64,000 bases of DNA, from NCBI RefSeq assembly GCF_037976325.1, contig NZ_CP150265.1:3591501-3655500 (forward strand). Direction: 5' to 3'. Made by a program: the position numbers and the translations under genes. Positions 47,571-57,009 of this stretch are shown piece by piece (position 1 is the first letter of the stretch; each line of letters opens with the position of its first letter). Below the pieces are notes generated by a model that made no database searches, was not told the DNA's origin, and was given only the letters and a program-made list of their open reading frames with translations. Source of the stretch: Paenibacillus sp. FSL K6-3182 (GTDB lineage: Bacteria; Bacillota; Bacilli; Paenibacillales; Paenibacillaceae).

Positions 47571-49964
47571 TTAATAATCCCTGCTTATAATATAATTCAG
47601 CAGTTGCTTCAGAAAAGCTGGATTACGTGGCATCTCCTTCAATGCTTCCATTGCAAGGCAGAAGTGTTCCCACATCTCTTTTCTAGCTCCATCTAGACCA
47701 AGGATGGTTACAAAAGTCGAGTTGTTGTTCTCCACATCCTGGCCAATAGGTTTACCGAGTAAATTTAAATCTCCTTCCGAATCAAGCAAATCATCTTTAA
47801 TTTGAAAGGCTATGCCCGCATGATAGGCGTATTTTTTCAAAATCGCAATTTCTGACGACTTTACCTGAGCGAGAATAGCAGGCATTACAAGTGAAGCTTC
47901 AAATGCAATTCCGGTTTTGTAAAAGCACATCATATCTAGCTGCTCCAATGTTAATGCTTTTCCTTTGGAATGCAAATCCATCGCCTGCCCCATGCACATA
48001 TCTCCAGCTCTTTGGGACGAATATTGCATTAAAGCAAGCACGGTTTTAGGGTCAAACTGTTCAAGGGATGATTGCTCTTCAATCGCCTTCTGGGTAAGAA
48101 ATAGGCCGGTTAATTCCGCGGTGGCACTATTATGCACCTGGTGCAGCGTAGGTCGCCCTCTGCGAGTAGAGGCATTATCCTGCGTTGGGAGATCATCGAA
48201 GATTAAAGACGCGGTATGCATATACTCTAATGATTTTAGAAGCGGCACGATCGCGGAAGCATGCAGTCCATACTCATTTATACCCATGACCCAAGCCAAT
48301 ATTGGCCGTAATCGTTTGCCATCTCCCTCAAGACTGTAGTTTGCAGCATCAATAAGCAGCTCTCTCATTGGAGGTATTTCATTACTTTTGTGAATCGGCA
48401 ATAGATTGTTGATTTGCTCGCGAGCAGTTTTGACAGTTGAAAGGAATTGTTCCTTTTCACTGCGATTGCTTTTTAAAACCGTTACCATCTGATCCCGGAG
48501 CAGTTTATCGAAGAAATCCACATCATCTGCTTTTTGAACCACATGTTGGATAAGACGATTAAAATGTGGATCTCCTGAAGCAAACACCGCCATAATTTCG
48601 TTGTATTTCTCAGTACCTATACGTTCTTTCAACCTTTTTAGACCATTGAAGGCACGATCAAGAATCACTTCTCGGGTTTTGGCATCGGAGTCGTATACGT
48701 TGTGAATTAAATAAGAGATGACGGACCAGTATAACTCAAAGGGATTGATTAGATCTGAGCGCTGCTCATGGTATTTGAAATAATAGGTATAGGGTGTTAC
48801 CGCCCCGTCTTTCATATCATCAAACATATCTGCTAAATCATCTGCCAGCTGGTTATAAATGCCATAATAAAATGTTCGATTATCAAAGCCTTCGTCCAAA
48901 GGAGCACTAATGACAGAACGGACGATAAGCCTTGAAGATGAGGATTTTAAAATGATAGGCAGGTAAAGCTCTTTGTTAGAGTAATATACATTCGATAGGT
49001 CCTTGACACGGTCCAAATCCTGAGAATGAAAAAACACGTAGGATTGCTCGAAAAAGGTTTGTTGTGTTTCAGGTCGCTGATATTTTTTAATATACTCAAA
49101 AGCGTCACTAAGCTCCGCGTGTACGTATTGGACAAATTTAAAGTTATTGCCGGACCATTCACCTAATTGTGGAACAGATCCGCTTAGAAGCGAAGTACGG
49201 ATCATATTGGAATATTGTTCTTTCTCCTCTGCCTTTAGGACACCAGAATCAAGCAGATCGTCAATAAAAGGATAGGTTAGCCCATAGGAGTAACCAAGTC
49301 TGATGGCTTCGTCTAGTCTCCGGGCACGTTCAGCAGGCAATACTTGATCATCCATTTCTTCAATTACATGCAGCATTACGCCAATAATAATTTTGATCAG
49401 CTTGCGCACCGCATGCTCGGAATTCATTTCCTTTGGGATATTAGAGGAAACGGATTTCAGTTTATTTATTACCCAAATTATGCCGTTTTCTATGCCTTCC
49501 TTCTGAGCCCACCGATACAGCCCCGCCAAGGTCATAAAATCAGGCTGCTCTCCCCCGTTTGTTGTTGAGGGTTGAATAAAGTGGCTTTTGACGTCAGCAA
49601 TCACTCGTTGAATTCTCATTTGTGTCTCTGGAGCATCTAAAGCTTTTCCTAAATCCCTCATATAAATATAGGAAACGCTTCGATCCAAATAATCATCAAG
49701 TTTTCCTGAATAATTCAGCCACCATATATATCTATGATAATCCCGAGAATCCGGTTTTTTCTTTCCTCTCGAAAAAAAGGATAACAATGAATAATGTTGG
49801 ATATGGTTCTTTTTCCACAATTGAATATCTTCGGTTAGTGTGGTTACATAAGTTTTATTCTTCACTTGTTCGTTCAATGTTTCAAAATACTGGGCTGCCT
49901 TTTGCTCTGCAAGCTGGTACCAAGTATCTGCTTGAGCTGTATACTTATCATTCATACGACGCAT
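47571..49964 (-). CDS. Bimodular polyprenyl synthase
   Basis: A 797-residue protein. Residues about 510-797 are a trans-isoprenyl diphosphate synthase: GDGKRLRPIL substrate site, first Asp-rich motif DDLPTQD followed by RRGRPTLH, and second motif FQIKDDLLD. The first 500 residues are helical with their own Asp-rich pairs (YPFIDDLLDSG near 246 and YNQLADDLADMFDD near 370), suggesting a second, diverged isoprenoid-synthase-type fold. The first motif in the C-terminal half is DDx4D, as in short-chain bacterial synthases. The protein should make a C15-C20 or longer diphosphate, perhaps used by the N-terminal half as a terpene synthase. Start ATG 49964 has GAGG very close; ATG 49955 is possible and overlaps a short upstream frame. 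Confidence 0.85.
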   Translation of the reverse strand: MRRMNDKYTAQADTWYQLAEQKAAQYFETLNEQVKNKTYVTTLTEDIQLWKKNHIQHYSLLSFFSRGKKKPDSRDYHRYIWWLNYSGKLDDYLDRSVSYIYMRDLGKALDAPETQMRIQRVIADVKSHFIQPSTTNGGEQPDFMTLAGLYRWAQKEGIENGIIWVINKLKSVSSNIPKEMNSEHAVRKLIKIIIGVMLHVIEEMDDQVLPAERARRLDEAIRLGYSYGLTYPFIDDLLDSGVLKAEEKEQYSNMIRTSLLSGSVPQLGEWSGNNFKFVQYVHAELSDAFEYIKKYQRPETQQTFFEQSYVFFHSQDLDRVKDLSNVYYSNKELYLPIILKSSSSRLIVRSVISAPLDEGFDNRTFYYGIYNQLADDLADMFDDMKDGAVTPYTYYFKYHEQRSDLINPFELYWSVISYLIHNVYDSDAKTREVILDRAFNGLKRLKERIGTEKYNEIMAVFASGDPHFNRLIQHVVQKADDVDFFDKLLRDQMVTVLKSNRSEKEQFLSTVKTAREQINNLLPIHKSNEIPPMRELLIDAANYSLEGDGKRLRPILAWVMGINEYGLHASAIVPLLKSLEYMHTASLIFDDLPTQDNASTRRGRPTLHQVHNSATAELTGLFLTQKAIEEQSSLEQFDPKTVLALMQYSSQRAGDMCMGQAMDLHSKGKALTLEQLDMMCFYKTGIAFEASLVMPAILAQVKSSEIAILKKYAYHAGIAFQIKDDLLDSEGDLNLLGKPIGQDVENNNSTFVTILGLDGARKEMWEHFCLAMEALKEMPRNPAFLKQLLNYIISRDY

Positions 49965-50077
49965 AACCTCGACTTATAGTTAAAATAAAATGACTGGGAA
50001 ATGTAATAAAATAACTGATTTGAAGCCCTAGTATAGTTTCCTGAAGTACATAAGACTAAAATATTATGTTTACTCAC
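49952..50077 (-). CDS. Possible 41-residue leader peptide
   Basis: A GTG-initiated frame begins two bases after a GGAGG (spacing shorter than normal) and ends in a TGA that overlaps the second ATG of the prenyl synthase gene (ATGA). If translated it would couple translation into the synthase, whose own start lacks an ideal site. The peptide (NILVLCTSGNYTRASNQLF) resembles nothing known. The remaining bases to 50268 hold no gene. Confidence 0.25.
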   Translation of the reverse strand: MSKHNILVLCTSGNYTRASNQLFYYISQSFYFNYKSRLCVV

Positions 50078-50268
50078 TTCCTCCGAGGAATTTGGAACGA
50101 TATGCGTCGAGCAAATAAGTTATATTTTACACGATTGTTGGTGGTTCAACAATTTTTTGGTAAAAATATGTAGCGAGAATATCAAGTTGGACATGAAGTG
50201 CAAAGTACTGAGATACATTACGCAAAAAGGCTCGCCCCCGTTCCATTTGAGCCCTTCTAACAAAAAAA

Positions 50269-50321
50269 CAACAAAGGTTAGGTTGATCATCAACAATGTG
50301 AGATCAAACTAACCTTTGTCG
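50269..50321 (-). terminator. Terminator of the SRPBCC gene
   Basis: A long imperfect stem (ACAAAGGTTAG-TTGATC pairing with GATCAA-CTAACCTTTGT) is followed on the minus strand by TTGTTTTTTTG. Confidence 0.8.
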
Positions 50322-50356
50322 TTAAGAGTTTTTTTGTATCACTTTAACTAGTTGGT

Positions 50357-50845
50357 TTATACCATTAATAAGTAATCTGCCAGTTGATTAAACGTCACTT
50401 CATATCCTTCGCGAACCATATCTTGTGATGCTTCAAGCGTTTTGGCTTCCTCTTCAGTTGGAGATACTGCTTCCCCTTCCATAGTAAGAATGGTTTTGTC
50501 TCCATCTTCACTGAAAATAATAGTGACTGAAAATTCAAGAGGCCAATTAGCGTCAAAGGGTGCACGCACGGTGTTACCTTTCTCATCAGAAAAGGAATTG
50601 GTATATACAATTTTCTCAGGTGAATTAACTTCATGATAGATAAACTTGACCCACATCTCGGTTCCGTCTGGTGCGGTCTGTTTGTAATGAAATAAACCAC
50701 CTGGGCGGAGATCGAATTTTTTAATATCAAAAGCCCATCCTTTTGGTCCCCACCAATTCAATAAATGTTCTGATTCTGAAAAAGCCTTAAAAACAAGGTC
50801 ACGAGGAGCATTAAACGTATGAGTCATTTTAATTTTTGTAGTCAT
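50357..50845 (-). CDS. SRPBCC/AHSA1-domain protein
   Basis: A 162-residue helix-grip protein with the family phrases FNAPRDLVFKAFSESEHLLNW (read as start of the fold), WWGPKGW, LRPGGLFHYKQTAPDG and ILTMEGEA. GGAGG stands six bases before the ATG. Unlike the protein at 34179-34658 it has no ArsR partner. It probably binds a small hydrophobic ligand. Confidence 0.92.
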   Translation of the reverse strand: MTTKIKMTHTFNAPRDLVFKAFSESEHLLNWWGPKGWAFDIKKFDLRPGGLFHYKQTAPDGTEMWVKFIYHEVNSPEKIVYTNSFSDEKGNTVRAPFDANWPLEFSVTIIFSEDGDKTILTMEGEAVSPTEEEAKTLEASQDMVREGYEVTFNQLADYLLMV

Positions 50846-50951
50846 CTGAATCCTCCATTGCGAAACGAATGTTTTTCTTATATTTGCACACCTTGCCTCT
50901 ATTTATTATTTACTGTGAGTCCTTTCGTATTGTGACTGCATTTATGTTTCG

Positions 50952-51854
50952 TTAAATGAAGTCTTCCTCTGCCAGCTCCAAGTTTACGCTCATCGCTATT
51001 CGACTGCCGTCTGCCGCTGCAAAAACCAATTGGGATGGCATGAAGTAGGAAGCATCACCAGCGATATAAAGACCGGGTATTGAGGTTTTCCCCTTTCCAT
51101 CCGTTTGAATTCCTCCCAACTCCGTTTTATCACAGCCCAATTGTTCTCCGAACCGCGTGCTTGAAATAAACTTAGGAGTAACGAAACCACCAGCTCTTTC
51201 GATGGTAGTTCCATCTGAGAAACGAACATGCTCAAGCTTCCCATTTTGTCCGACGAATGCTGCAATGGGCTGCTCCATGATGACGATCCCGTTTCGTTGA
51301 AGCTGTTTTTTTTGTTCGTTAGACAGGGTTTCATTCCCGTTTGTACAGACAACTAAATCCTTGCTCCAATTGAGAAGCAGCTTCGCTGTATGAAAAACAG
51401 TCGGATATTCCGAAACAACGACAAGCGGCTGATCACGCAGCTCCCAGCCGTCGCAATATGGGCAATTAAACAAGCTTTTTCCATAAAGCGGGTAAAAGCC
51501 TTCGATCTCGGGAAATATTTCTTTTACTCCTGTTGCCAAGATCAATTTACGTGTATGAATGCGAAATCCAGATGAATCAATAAGCTCAAATCCGGCTTCA
51601 ATTTTGCTGACAGAAATCACCTCAGCTTGCCTATGATCGACTGTTGGATAACTCAGCACCTCTTCATAAGCAATGCGGCGAAACTCAGCAGGTGTAACGC
51701 CATCCCTTGTTATAAAGCCATGCGATGAATGAGTAACAGCATTTCTTGGACGATTGTTGTCGATCAAAGCAACGCTTCTCCTTGCCCTGCCAAGCATAAG
51801 TGCGGCATTTAACCCTGCTGGTCCTCCGCCAATAACGGCACAATCATAATTCAT
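50952..51854 (-). CDS. Thioredoxin-reductase-like FAD/NAD(P)H disulfide oxidoreductase
   Basis: A 300-residue flavoprotein starting at ATG 51852-51854, nine bases after GGAG. FAD motif AVIGGGPAGLNAALMLGRA, redox pair CPYCDG, and the C-terminal FAD motif GLYIAGDAS are all present. The NADPH-site region (VVVSEYPTVFHTAKLL) lacks a canonical GGGxxA motif, so it may not use NADPH in the usual way and belongs to the diverged TrxR-like group. Two copies of the Rrf2-type operator precede it, and the Rrf2 gene lies immediately upstream. Confidence 0.9.
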   Translation of the reverse strand: MNYDCAVIGGGPAGLNAALMLGRARRSVALIDNNRPRNAVTHSSHGFITRDGVTPAEFRRIAYEEVLSYPTVDHRQAEVISVSKIEAGFELIDSSGFRIHTRKLILATGVKEIFPEIEGFYPLYGKSLFNCPYCDGWELRDQPLVVVSEYPTVFHTAKLLLNWSKDLVVCTNGNETLSNEQKKQLQRNGIVIMEQPIAAFVGQNGKLEHVRFSDGTTIERAGGFVTPKFISSTRFGEQLGCDKTELGGIQTDGKGKTSIPGLYIAGDASYFMPSQLVFAAADGSRIAMSVNLELAEEDFI

Positions 51855-51878
51855 GCAGCTCATCTCCTACTAATGGGA

Positions 51879-51964
51879 TATTAAAGACTCTTTATATCTA
51901 TAATAATGCGAAAAAACGCATATTATCATGTTTAAATACGATATTAAAGATTCGTTATGTCTAC
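51879..51964 (-). promoter_or_regulatory. Two operator copies upstream of the TrxR-like gene
   Basis: The 23-base boxes at 51879-51901 and 51942-51964 (pattern TATTAAAGAyTCkTTATrTCTAy on the plus strand) are spaced 63 bases apart, six helical turns. A third, related copy lies at the promoter of the Rrf2 gene. A hairpin ATGCG-N6-CGCAT lies between the two boxes. Confidence 0.65.
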
Positions 51965-52029
51965 AATTGTATAAAAAAAGGATTTTATACGAAATGAATT
52001 GTACTTCTCCTTTTTCTGAAATAATGTTC

Positions 52030-52434
52030 TTAACCTTCAAGTTTGGTTTGTTTTTTTGCAATGTCAGCTAATTTCGTTTGTTTCAGATGTTGTTCCATCT
52101 TCTCTTCCGCTTCTTTCATTGCAGCTTGAATCAAGCATTCTTCACCATGAACAAAATCACATTCAAATAATGATGTTGTTCCTTCAATAGCGTGGATAAT
52201 ATCCAAAAACGTAATGTCGTCCTTTTTGCGTGATAGCCGGTAACCTCCGTTTGCCCCAGAAACGGATTCAATCATCCCTGCTTTGACGAGTCTCGTTAAA
52301 ATTTTGGAAAGATAAGTAGGTGAAACGTTTTGGGATTCCGCCAGCTGCTTGACACCTATGGGCTTCAAATTAGAAGCTTCAACAAGCATGAGCATGGTGT
52401 GAAGTGCATAATTGGTTGCTTTGGAAAATTTCAT
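52030..52434 (-). CDS. Rrf2-family transcriptional regulator
   Basis: A 134-residue Rrf2 protein (KFSKATNYALHTMLML start, PIGVKQLAESQNVSPTYLSK recognition helix, SVSGANGGYRLSRKKDDIT wing). The sensory loop has Cys in FECDFVHGEECLIQ, two cysteines instead of the three used for a cluster in IscR-type members, so thiol or redox sensing is possible. It probably represses itself and the TrxR-like gene through the shared operator. Confidence 0.92.
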   Translation of the reverse strand: MKFSKATNYALHTMLMLVEASNLKPIGVKQLAESQNVSPTYLSKILTRLVKAGMIESVSGANGGYRLSRKKDDITFLDIIHAIEGTTSLFECDFVHGEECLIQAAMKEAEEKMEQHLKQTKLADIAKKQTKLEG

Positions 52435-52445
52435 GTTCTCACCTC

Positions 52446-52496
52446 AATTACAGACTTATTGTGTCTATAATACCTACGAAGTCGCTAATATGTCAA
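52446..52496 (-). promoter_or_regulatory. Rrf2 gene promoter with operator copy 3
   Basis: TTGACA (52496-52491), an 18-base spacer and TATTAT (52472-52467) on the minus strand. The third operator copy (52446-52468), containing AGAC-N7-GTCT, starts at the -10 box, ideal for autorepression. Confidence 0.7.
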
Positions 52497-52550
52497 GTTG
52501 TGAAATATTATTATGTAATTAAGTAGGCTCTTGGTTATTACACATTATGA

Positions 52551-52664
52551 CTATCATTTTTAGATGTATTTGAAAATAATGCTTCAAAAAATGCTGCTAA
52601 TTCTTATAAAATAACGAATGAGCTTGACGCAAGCGTCATTAGAGATTTATTTGGAAAAGTTTAA
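52551..52664 (+). pseudogene. Possible C-terminal fragment of a plus-strand gene
   Basis: A 37-codon plus-strand frame (NSYKITNELDASVIRDLFGKV, shown here only in part as ITNELDASVIRDLFGKV) ends in TAA 14 bases before a bidirectional terminator. It has protein-like composition but no start. It could be the end of a lost gene; the evidence is weak. Confidence 0.25.
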
Positions 52665-52677
52665 TGTACATAAGAAA

Positions 52678-52701
52678 AACCTCGCTACGAATAGCGAGGT
52701 T
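52678..52701. terminator. Bidirectional terminator
   Basis: A perfect 10-bp stem (AACCTCGCTA / TAGCGAGGTT) flanked by A- and T-runs ends the DHA2 transporter gene on the minus strand. Confidence 0.85.
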
Positions 52702-52707
52702 TATTTT

Positions 52708-54237
52708 TTAATGAGATGCTGAATATTCTTCTAGCTCGGAAGCTGGATCAAACTTCTCCTTGCTCATAGCAAAGGCAGCTAAAAGAGCAATGACGGATGG
52801 AATGATGGCCCAAGCAAAAGTATGAACGAGTGACGAGGACAGTGCTTCAGTTATTTTATCAAGAATCTGAGAAGGAATGCTCTCCCTTGTCTCAGGTGTC
52901 AAAATTTTACTTGGATCACTTAGATCAATGAACTCCGACGTTTGACCGCCGCTGCCGAACGATGAAGAAAGCTTATTTGCAAATAAGTGACTTTGAATAA
53001 TGCCAAATACCGTAATTCCAAGCGTCATTCCCAGTTCCCGAGTGAAGCTAAGTGTAGAGCTTGCAGAGCCTCGCTGCCTAGCAGTAAATCCATGTATTGC
53101 GGAATTGCTTAGAACAGAAAACGATGAGCCGATGCCAAGACCAACTAAAATCATAAAGATTGTAACCGTAAATCGGGATGAATCGGGTGTTAAAGTAGTC
53201 AGTAGAGCCATGCCGCCCACTAGCAGAAACAATGTCGAAATCATAATGGAGCGATAACTAAACTTGGAGAGCAGAATACCGCCGCCAGCAGCAGTGACAA
53301 CAGATCCGACCATCATAGGAAGCAACACGAGCCCCGAGTTTGTAGCTGAGCCTCCAAGTACCCCTTGAACGTAGATTGGGATGTAGACGGAAGCTGTTAT
53401 AAATGCTGCGCCGCTAAAAATAGCCATTAAATTGCTCGTTGAATAAAGCCGATTTTTGAACATGCTGAAGGTGATAATCGGTTCTTCTGCGCGGCGTTCA
53501 ATAAAGATAAACGTGACCAATAATACGACAAAAGCTAAAAACAAACCTATTATCGTAAAGGAGTCCCAATCGTATTTTTTACCTCCTAGCTCCAGCGCAA
53601 ACATGAGACAAAGAATTGAGGTTACGAGCGTAATAGCGCCCATGTAGTCGATTTTTTGTTTAGAATGCTCAACAGACTCTTTGTAAAAATAAGCAATCAT
53701 TACAAATGCAATAATTCCTATTGGTAAATTGATGTAGAAAATCCAGGACCAATGAACATAATCTGCAATATAAGCGCCAATTAGAGGTCCGAAAATGCTG
53801 GAAATACCATACGCAGCACCAAATAATCCGCCTATCTTCCCACGTTTCTCAGGTGCTACCACATCAAACATAATTGTGAATGCAATGGGTACAAGTGCTC
53901 CGCCGCCAATACCCTGTATCGCGCGATAAATACTTAGCTGTACAATAGATTCCGCTGTACCGCATAAAGCAGAACCGATCATGAATACGATAATTCCGAA
54001 AACAAAGAAACGCTTGCGGCCATACATATCAGATAACTTACCAAATATCGGCATGCCAGCCATCTCTGCGATCATATAAGCAGAGGTCACCCACATTAAT
54101 TTGTCAAACCCGCCAAGATCCCCTACGATTGTCCCCATCGCTGTTGCTAATATGGTGTTATCCATTGATGCCATCAGTGTAGCCAGCAGAAGTGCTGCAA
54201 TGATTACACCTACTTTATTTCCTTTTGCCATTTCCAT
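52708..54237 (-). CDS. DHA2-family drug:proton antiporter (EmrB/QacA-like, 14 helices)
   Basis: A 509-residue MFS exporter. [13 protein letters not shown] is the typical DHA2 start, the helix 2-3 loop is [13 protein letters not shown], and motif C in helix 5 is [21 protein letters not shown], cited in part as [13 protein letters not shown]. Length and 14 predicted helices fit QacA/EmrB proteins that pump out lipophilic compounds. GGAGGG precedes the ATG by 11 bases. A strong promoter with an MhqR-like palindrome at the transcription start suggests induction by quinone-like or electrophilic compounds. Confidence 0.93.
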   Translation of the reverse strand: MEMAKGNKVGVIIAALLLATLMASMDNTILATAMGTIVGDLGGFDKLMWVTSAYMIAEMAGMPIFGKLSDMYGRKRFFVFGIIVFMIGSALCGTAESIVQLSIYRAIQGIGGGALVPIAFTIMFDVVAPEKRGKIGGLFGAAYGISSIFGPLIGAYIADYVHWSWIFYINLPIGIIAFVMIAYFYKESVEHSKQKIDYMGAITLVTSILCLMFALELGGKKYDWDSFTIIGLFLAFVVLLVTFIFIERRAEEPIITFSMFKNRLYSTSNLMAIFSGAAFITASVYIPIYVQGVLGGSATNSGLVLLPMMVGSVVTAAGGGILLSKFSYRSIMISTLFLLVGGMALLTTLTPDSSRFTVTIFMILVGLGIGSSFSVLSNSAIHGFTARQRGSASSTLSFTRELGMTLGITVFGIIQSHLFANKLSSSFGSGGQTSEFIDLSDPSKILTPETRESIPSQILDKITEALSSSLVHTFAWAIIPSVIALLAAFAMSKEKFDPASELEEYSASH

Positions 54238-54341
54238 TGTTTCTCGTTCCCTCCACTTTGTTCAATTGACAATGTAATTGCCACTCTTTTTGTTTATCTC
54301 GACGACAGATTGTCTTGATTAAATATAATTATAGTTATAAG

Positions 54342-54394
54342 TATCTTGATAATCGAGATAATATTATAGTAAGAGGAGCTTCATTTTTTGTCAA
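54342..54394 (-). promoter_or_regulatory. Promoter with MhqR-like palindrome for the DHA2 pump
   Basis: TTGACA (54394-54389), a 17-base spacer and TACTAT (54371-54366) on the minus strand. Immediately downstream lies TATCTTGATAATCGAGATA (54342-54360), an odd-length palindrome with one mismatched pair, close to the TATCTCGAATTCGAGATA-type box of the MarR repressor MhqR. Additional TCTTGATTA half-sites follow. Confidence 0.7.
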
Positions 54395-54518
54395 GCTATC
54401 AATAACTACCGTCAGTTGAATTTTATTGGATGGGAGATATCAGATTGGATTGGAGGGTCACAAGGTTTGAGGGGCACTGTACGATTGTTGTAATCACGAT
54501 TAGAAAGGATGACAACAT

Positions 54519-54644
54519 ATGATTTCCTTCTTAACTTTATGTGCATGCTTCGTTGGCGGCATTATTTATATCTTATACGCAGGAGTAGGTATCATTAGAG
54601 ATGATGAAATTCAGCAAGACCAAATAATTAGCAATTTTAAATGA
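54519..54644 (+). CDS. Small single-span membrane protein, 41 residues
   Basis: A plus-strand frame begins at ATG 54519 behind GAAAGGA and encodes 41 residues: a hydrophobic helix with small residues (CACFVGGIIYILYAGVGII) and a short charged tail (RDDEIQQDQIISNFK). It stops 4 bases before a strong terminator. Ribosome site, membrane helix and terminator together support a real small gene, although it lies alone on the plus strand between minus-strand genes. No family known to me. Confidence 0.65.
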   Translation: MISFLTLCACFVGGIIYILYAGVGIIRDDEIQQDQIISNFK

Positions 54645-54648
54645 TAAA

Positions 54649-54677
54649 GAAGCAAGCCCTGAGGGCTTGCTTCTTTT
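54649..54677. terminator. Bidirectional terminator
   Basis: A perfect 11-bp stem (GAAGCAAGCCC / GGGCTTGCTTC) with a 3-base loop is followed by TTTT on the plus strand and TTTATC on the minus. It serves the 41-residue gene and the arsC end. Confidence 0.9.
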
Positions 54678-54755
54678 GTAGTATAGTTATAAATGGCACA
54701 AAAACAGTTCCTAAATCCTCGAATATATTCGTAAGTACATAACTATTTCTGTTTA

Positions 54756-55181
54756 TTACTTCCCTTCCTTCACAAACAACTCAATACGATTTTTTATCGA
54801 ATCGCGGACCTCTGCGAATGTAGTATTGATTTCTTCTTCTGTACCTGTCGCTTTTGCGGGGTCGTCGAAGCCCCAATGCCATCTTTGCGCTTTGTCGTTA
54901 CTTACAACCGGACAGTTATCGTTAGCATGACCGCAAAGCGTGATGATGTAATCTGCTTGTTTCAAAATTTCAGGATCAATGACATCCGAAGTGTGATTGG
55001 AGATATCGATGCCTGCTTCTTTCATGGTTTGAACCGCACGGGGATTCAAGCCATGAGCTTCTAGACCAGCACTCTTCACTTCATATTTGCCGCTGCCCAT
55101 TGCCTTTAAAAATCCATCGGCGATTTGGCTTCTGCAAGAGTTTCCAGTACACAAAAAATAAACGAGTGGTTTGTTGTTCAT
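54756..55181 (-). CDS. arsC: Thioredoxin-coupled arsenate reductase
   Basis: A 141-residue low-molecular-weight-phosphatase-type arsenate reductase. The P-loop [11 protein letters not shown] carries the nucleophilic Cys11, and the two resolving cysteines are in [13 protein letters not shown], as in the Staphylococcus/Bacillus enzyme that is recycled by thioredoxin. It reduces arsenate to arsenite for export by ArsB, whose gene ends 13 bases upstream. GGAGG precedes the ATG. Confidence 0.97.
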   Translation of the reverse strand: MNNKPLVYFLCTGNSCRSQIADGFLKAMGSGKYEVKSAGLEAHGLNPRAVQTMKEAGIDISNHTSDVIDPEILKQADYIITLCGHANDNCPVVSNDKAQRWHWGFDDPAKATGTEEEINTTFAEVRDSIKNRIELFVKEGK

Positions 55182-55194
55182 TATTATCGTCCTC

Positions 55195-56631
55195 CTATAT
55201 TCTCGAATTAACTTTTACTATCTCTTCTTGAAATTTCGTTTTGCCCATTTTCGAGCTAATCCAAGCATTTATCCATATGGCGATTAGAACCAATATTGCG
55301 GTAATTACAGCAATTAACACCCATACATTAATGCTTGTTGTATGGATGAAATGCAGCCACAAATACAACCCTGTTAATGTGATAAAGAGCGTTGGGATCG
55401 TGAGAATGATACCCGTTTTAAAATAATTTCCCCATGTGATTTTTACACCCTTACGTGATAATACGTGCAGCCACAAAAGTGTCGCGAGCGATCCGATGGG
55501 TGTCATCTTAGGTCCCAAATTACTGCCGATAACGTTGGCATACACCAAAGATTCACGAATGACGCCTTGCGTTGCTGTTCCTTTTATGGCTAGTGCATCG
55601 ATCATCACGGTTGGCATATTGTTCATGACCGAAGACAATATCGCAGCAAGGAATCCCATACCGATAGTGGAGATGAATAGTCCCTTGTCGGCGATGGCTT
55701 GAATGACTTTTCCTAGTTCATCTGTCAGTCCCACATTACGAAGTCCGTAAACAACCACGTACATGCCAATGGAGAAGATGACAACTGCCCAAGGAGCGCC
55801 CTTGACCAGCTTCCAAGTTTGAATAGCCGGGCTGCGGCGAGCAGCTAAAATAAACAAGATTGCAGCGACGCCTGCTATGACGGAAATTGGAACATGAATG
55901 TATTGAATTACTAGGTATGAGAGAAGTAACATAGCTAAGATTACCCACGAAATTTGGAACAGCTTCTTATCTTTTATGGCTTCAGACGGCTTCTTGAGCT
56001 GTTTTAAATCGTAGTGACCAGGGATGCTTTTACGGAAGAACAAAAACAAGACCAGAAGGCTTGCCAGCAGCGAAAAAAAGTTCGGAATAATCATCCGGCT
56101 AGCATACTCGATAAAGCCGATTCCAAAAAAATCAACGGAAACGATATTTACGAGGTTGCTGATTACAAAAGGGAGCGAAGTCGTATCTGCGATAAAACCG
56201 CTGGCCATAATGAAAGGCAAAATCATTTTCTGATCAAATTTGAGTGCACGCACCATCGCAAGCACAATAGGTGTTAATATAAGCGCGGCGCCGTCATTGG
56301 CAAAGAATGCCGATACTGCTGCACCAAGAAGAACAACATAAACAAACATAAGCTTTCCATTGCCTTGTGCGAGCCGCGCCATGTGAAGCGCCGCCCATTC
56401 AAAAAAGCCGATTTCATCTAAAAGAAGCGATATTACGATAATGGCTACAAAGGCAAGCGTAGCATTCCAAACAATACCCGTAACCGTACTAACATCAGCA
56501 AAGCTTACGACGCCAAACAAGAGAGCCAGAATAGCACCGGCAGCTGCCGACCAACCAATACTTAGTCCTTTTGGTTGCCAGATTACAAACGTGAGCGTAA
56601 GTAAAAAGATTAAAATGGCAATAAGTGTCAT
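55195..56631 (-). CDS. arsB: Arsenite efflux permease
   Basis: A 478-residue ion-transporter-superfamily protein with about 12 helices. Diagnostic stretches are [39 protein letters not shown] and [13 protein letters not shown]. It extrudes arsenite or antimonite, driven by the proton gradient. The ATG overlaps the arsR stop codon by four bases, so translation is coupled. The middle gene of an arsRBC operon. Confidence 0.95.
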   Translation of the reverse strand: MTLIAILIFLLTLTFVIWQPKGLSIGWSAAAGAILALLFGVVSFADVSTVTGIVWNATLAFVAIIVISLLLDEIGFFEWAALHMARLAQGNGKLMFVYVVLLGAAVSAFFANDGAALILTPIVLAMVRALKFDQKMILPFIMASGFIADTTSLPFVISNLVNIVSVDFFGIGFIEYASRMIIPNFFSLLASLLVLFLFFRKSIPGHYDLKQLKKPSEAIKDKKLFQISWVILAMLLLSYLVIQYIHVPISVIAGVAAILFILAARRSPAIQTWKLVKGAPWAVVIFSIGMYVVVYGLRNVGLTDELGKVIQAIADKGLFISTIGMGFLAAILSSVMNNMPTVMIDALAIKGTATQGVIRESLVYANVIGSNLGPKMTPIGSLATLLWLHVLSRKGVKITWGNYFKTGIILTIPTLFITLTGLYLWLHFIHTTSINVWVLIAVITAILVLIAIWINAWISSKMGKTKFQEEIVKVNSRI

Positions 56632-56960
56632 GCTTCCCCCTGTGTATCACAGCTGTTATTTTTTAAGCCTGCTATTTTTTCTTTCATGGAAGGCAGATAT
56701 GGATACACGCACTGAACATAGGCTTCCGCATCCGGATTAAGGGAGTAATATACCCACTGCCCTTTTTTCTTTTCATTTAGAAGTCCGGCTGATTTTAGTT
56801 TTCGTAGATGCTGGCTGGCATTTGGCTGAGACATCCCGATAATGTCAGTGATATCACATACACATAGTTCCTTTTCTTTGAGCAGTGCTACGATGGTTAA
56901 CCGCGTTTTATCGGCTAATAATTTATAAGCCTCGGCCATTTCCTGTATCTTTTGCTCCAT
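56628..56960 (-). CDS. arsR: ArsR/SmtB arsenic-responsive repressor
   Basis: A 110-residue winged-helix repressor with the As(III)-binding motif ELCVCD at the recognition helix, followed by [18 protein letters not shown]. It represses the ars operon and is released by arsenite or antimonite. A perfect inverted repeat overlays the promoter directly upstream. A further Cys lies near the C-terminus (NNSCDTQ). Confidence 0.97.
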   Translation of the reverse strand: MEQKIQEMAEAYKLLADKTRLTIVALLKEKELCVCDITDIIGMSQPNASQHLRKLKSAGLLNEKKKGQWVYYSLNPDAEAYVQCVYPYLPSMKEKIAGLKNNSCDTQGEA

Positions 56961-57009
56961 ATGAAGTACCTCCCTCTGTTTTATCCCGTTGGCTTCTTTT
57001 CATTTCATA

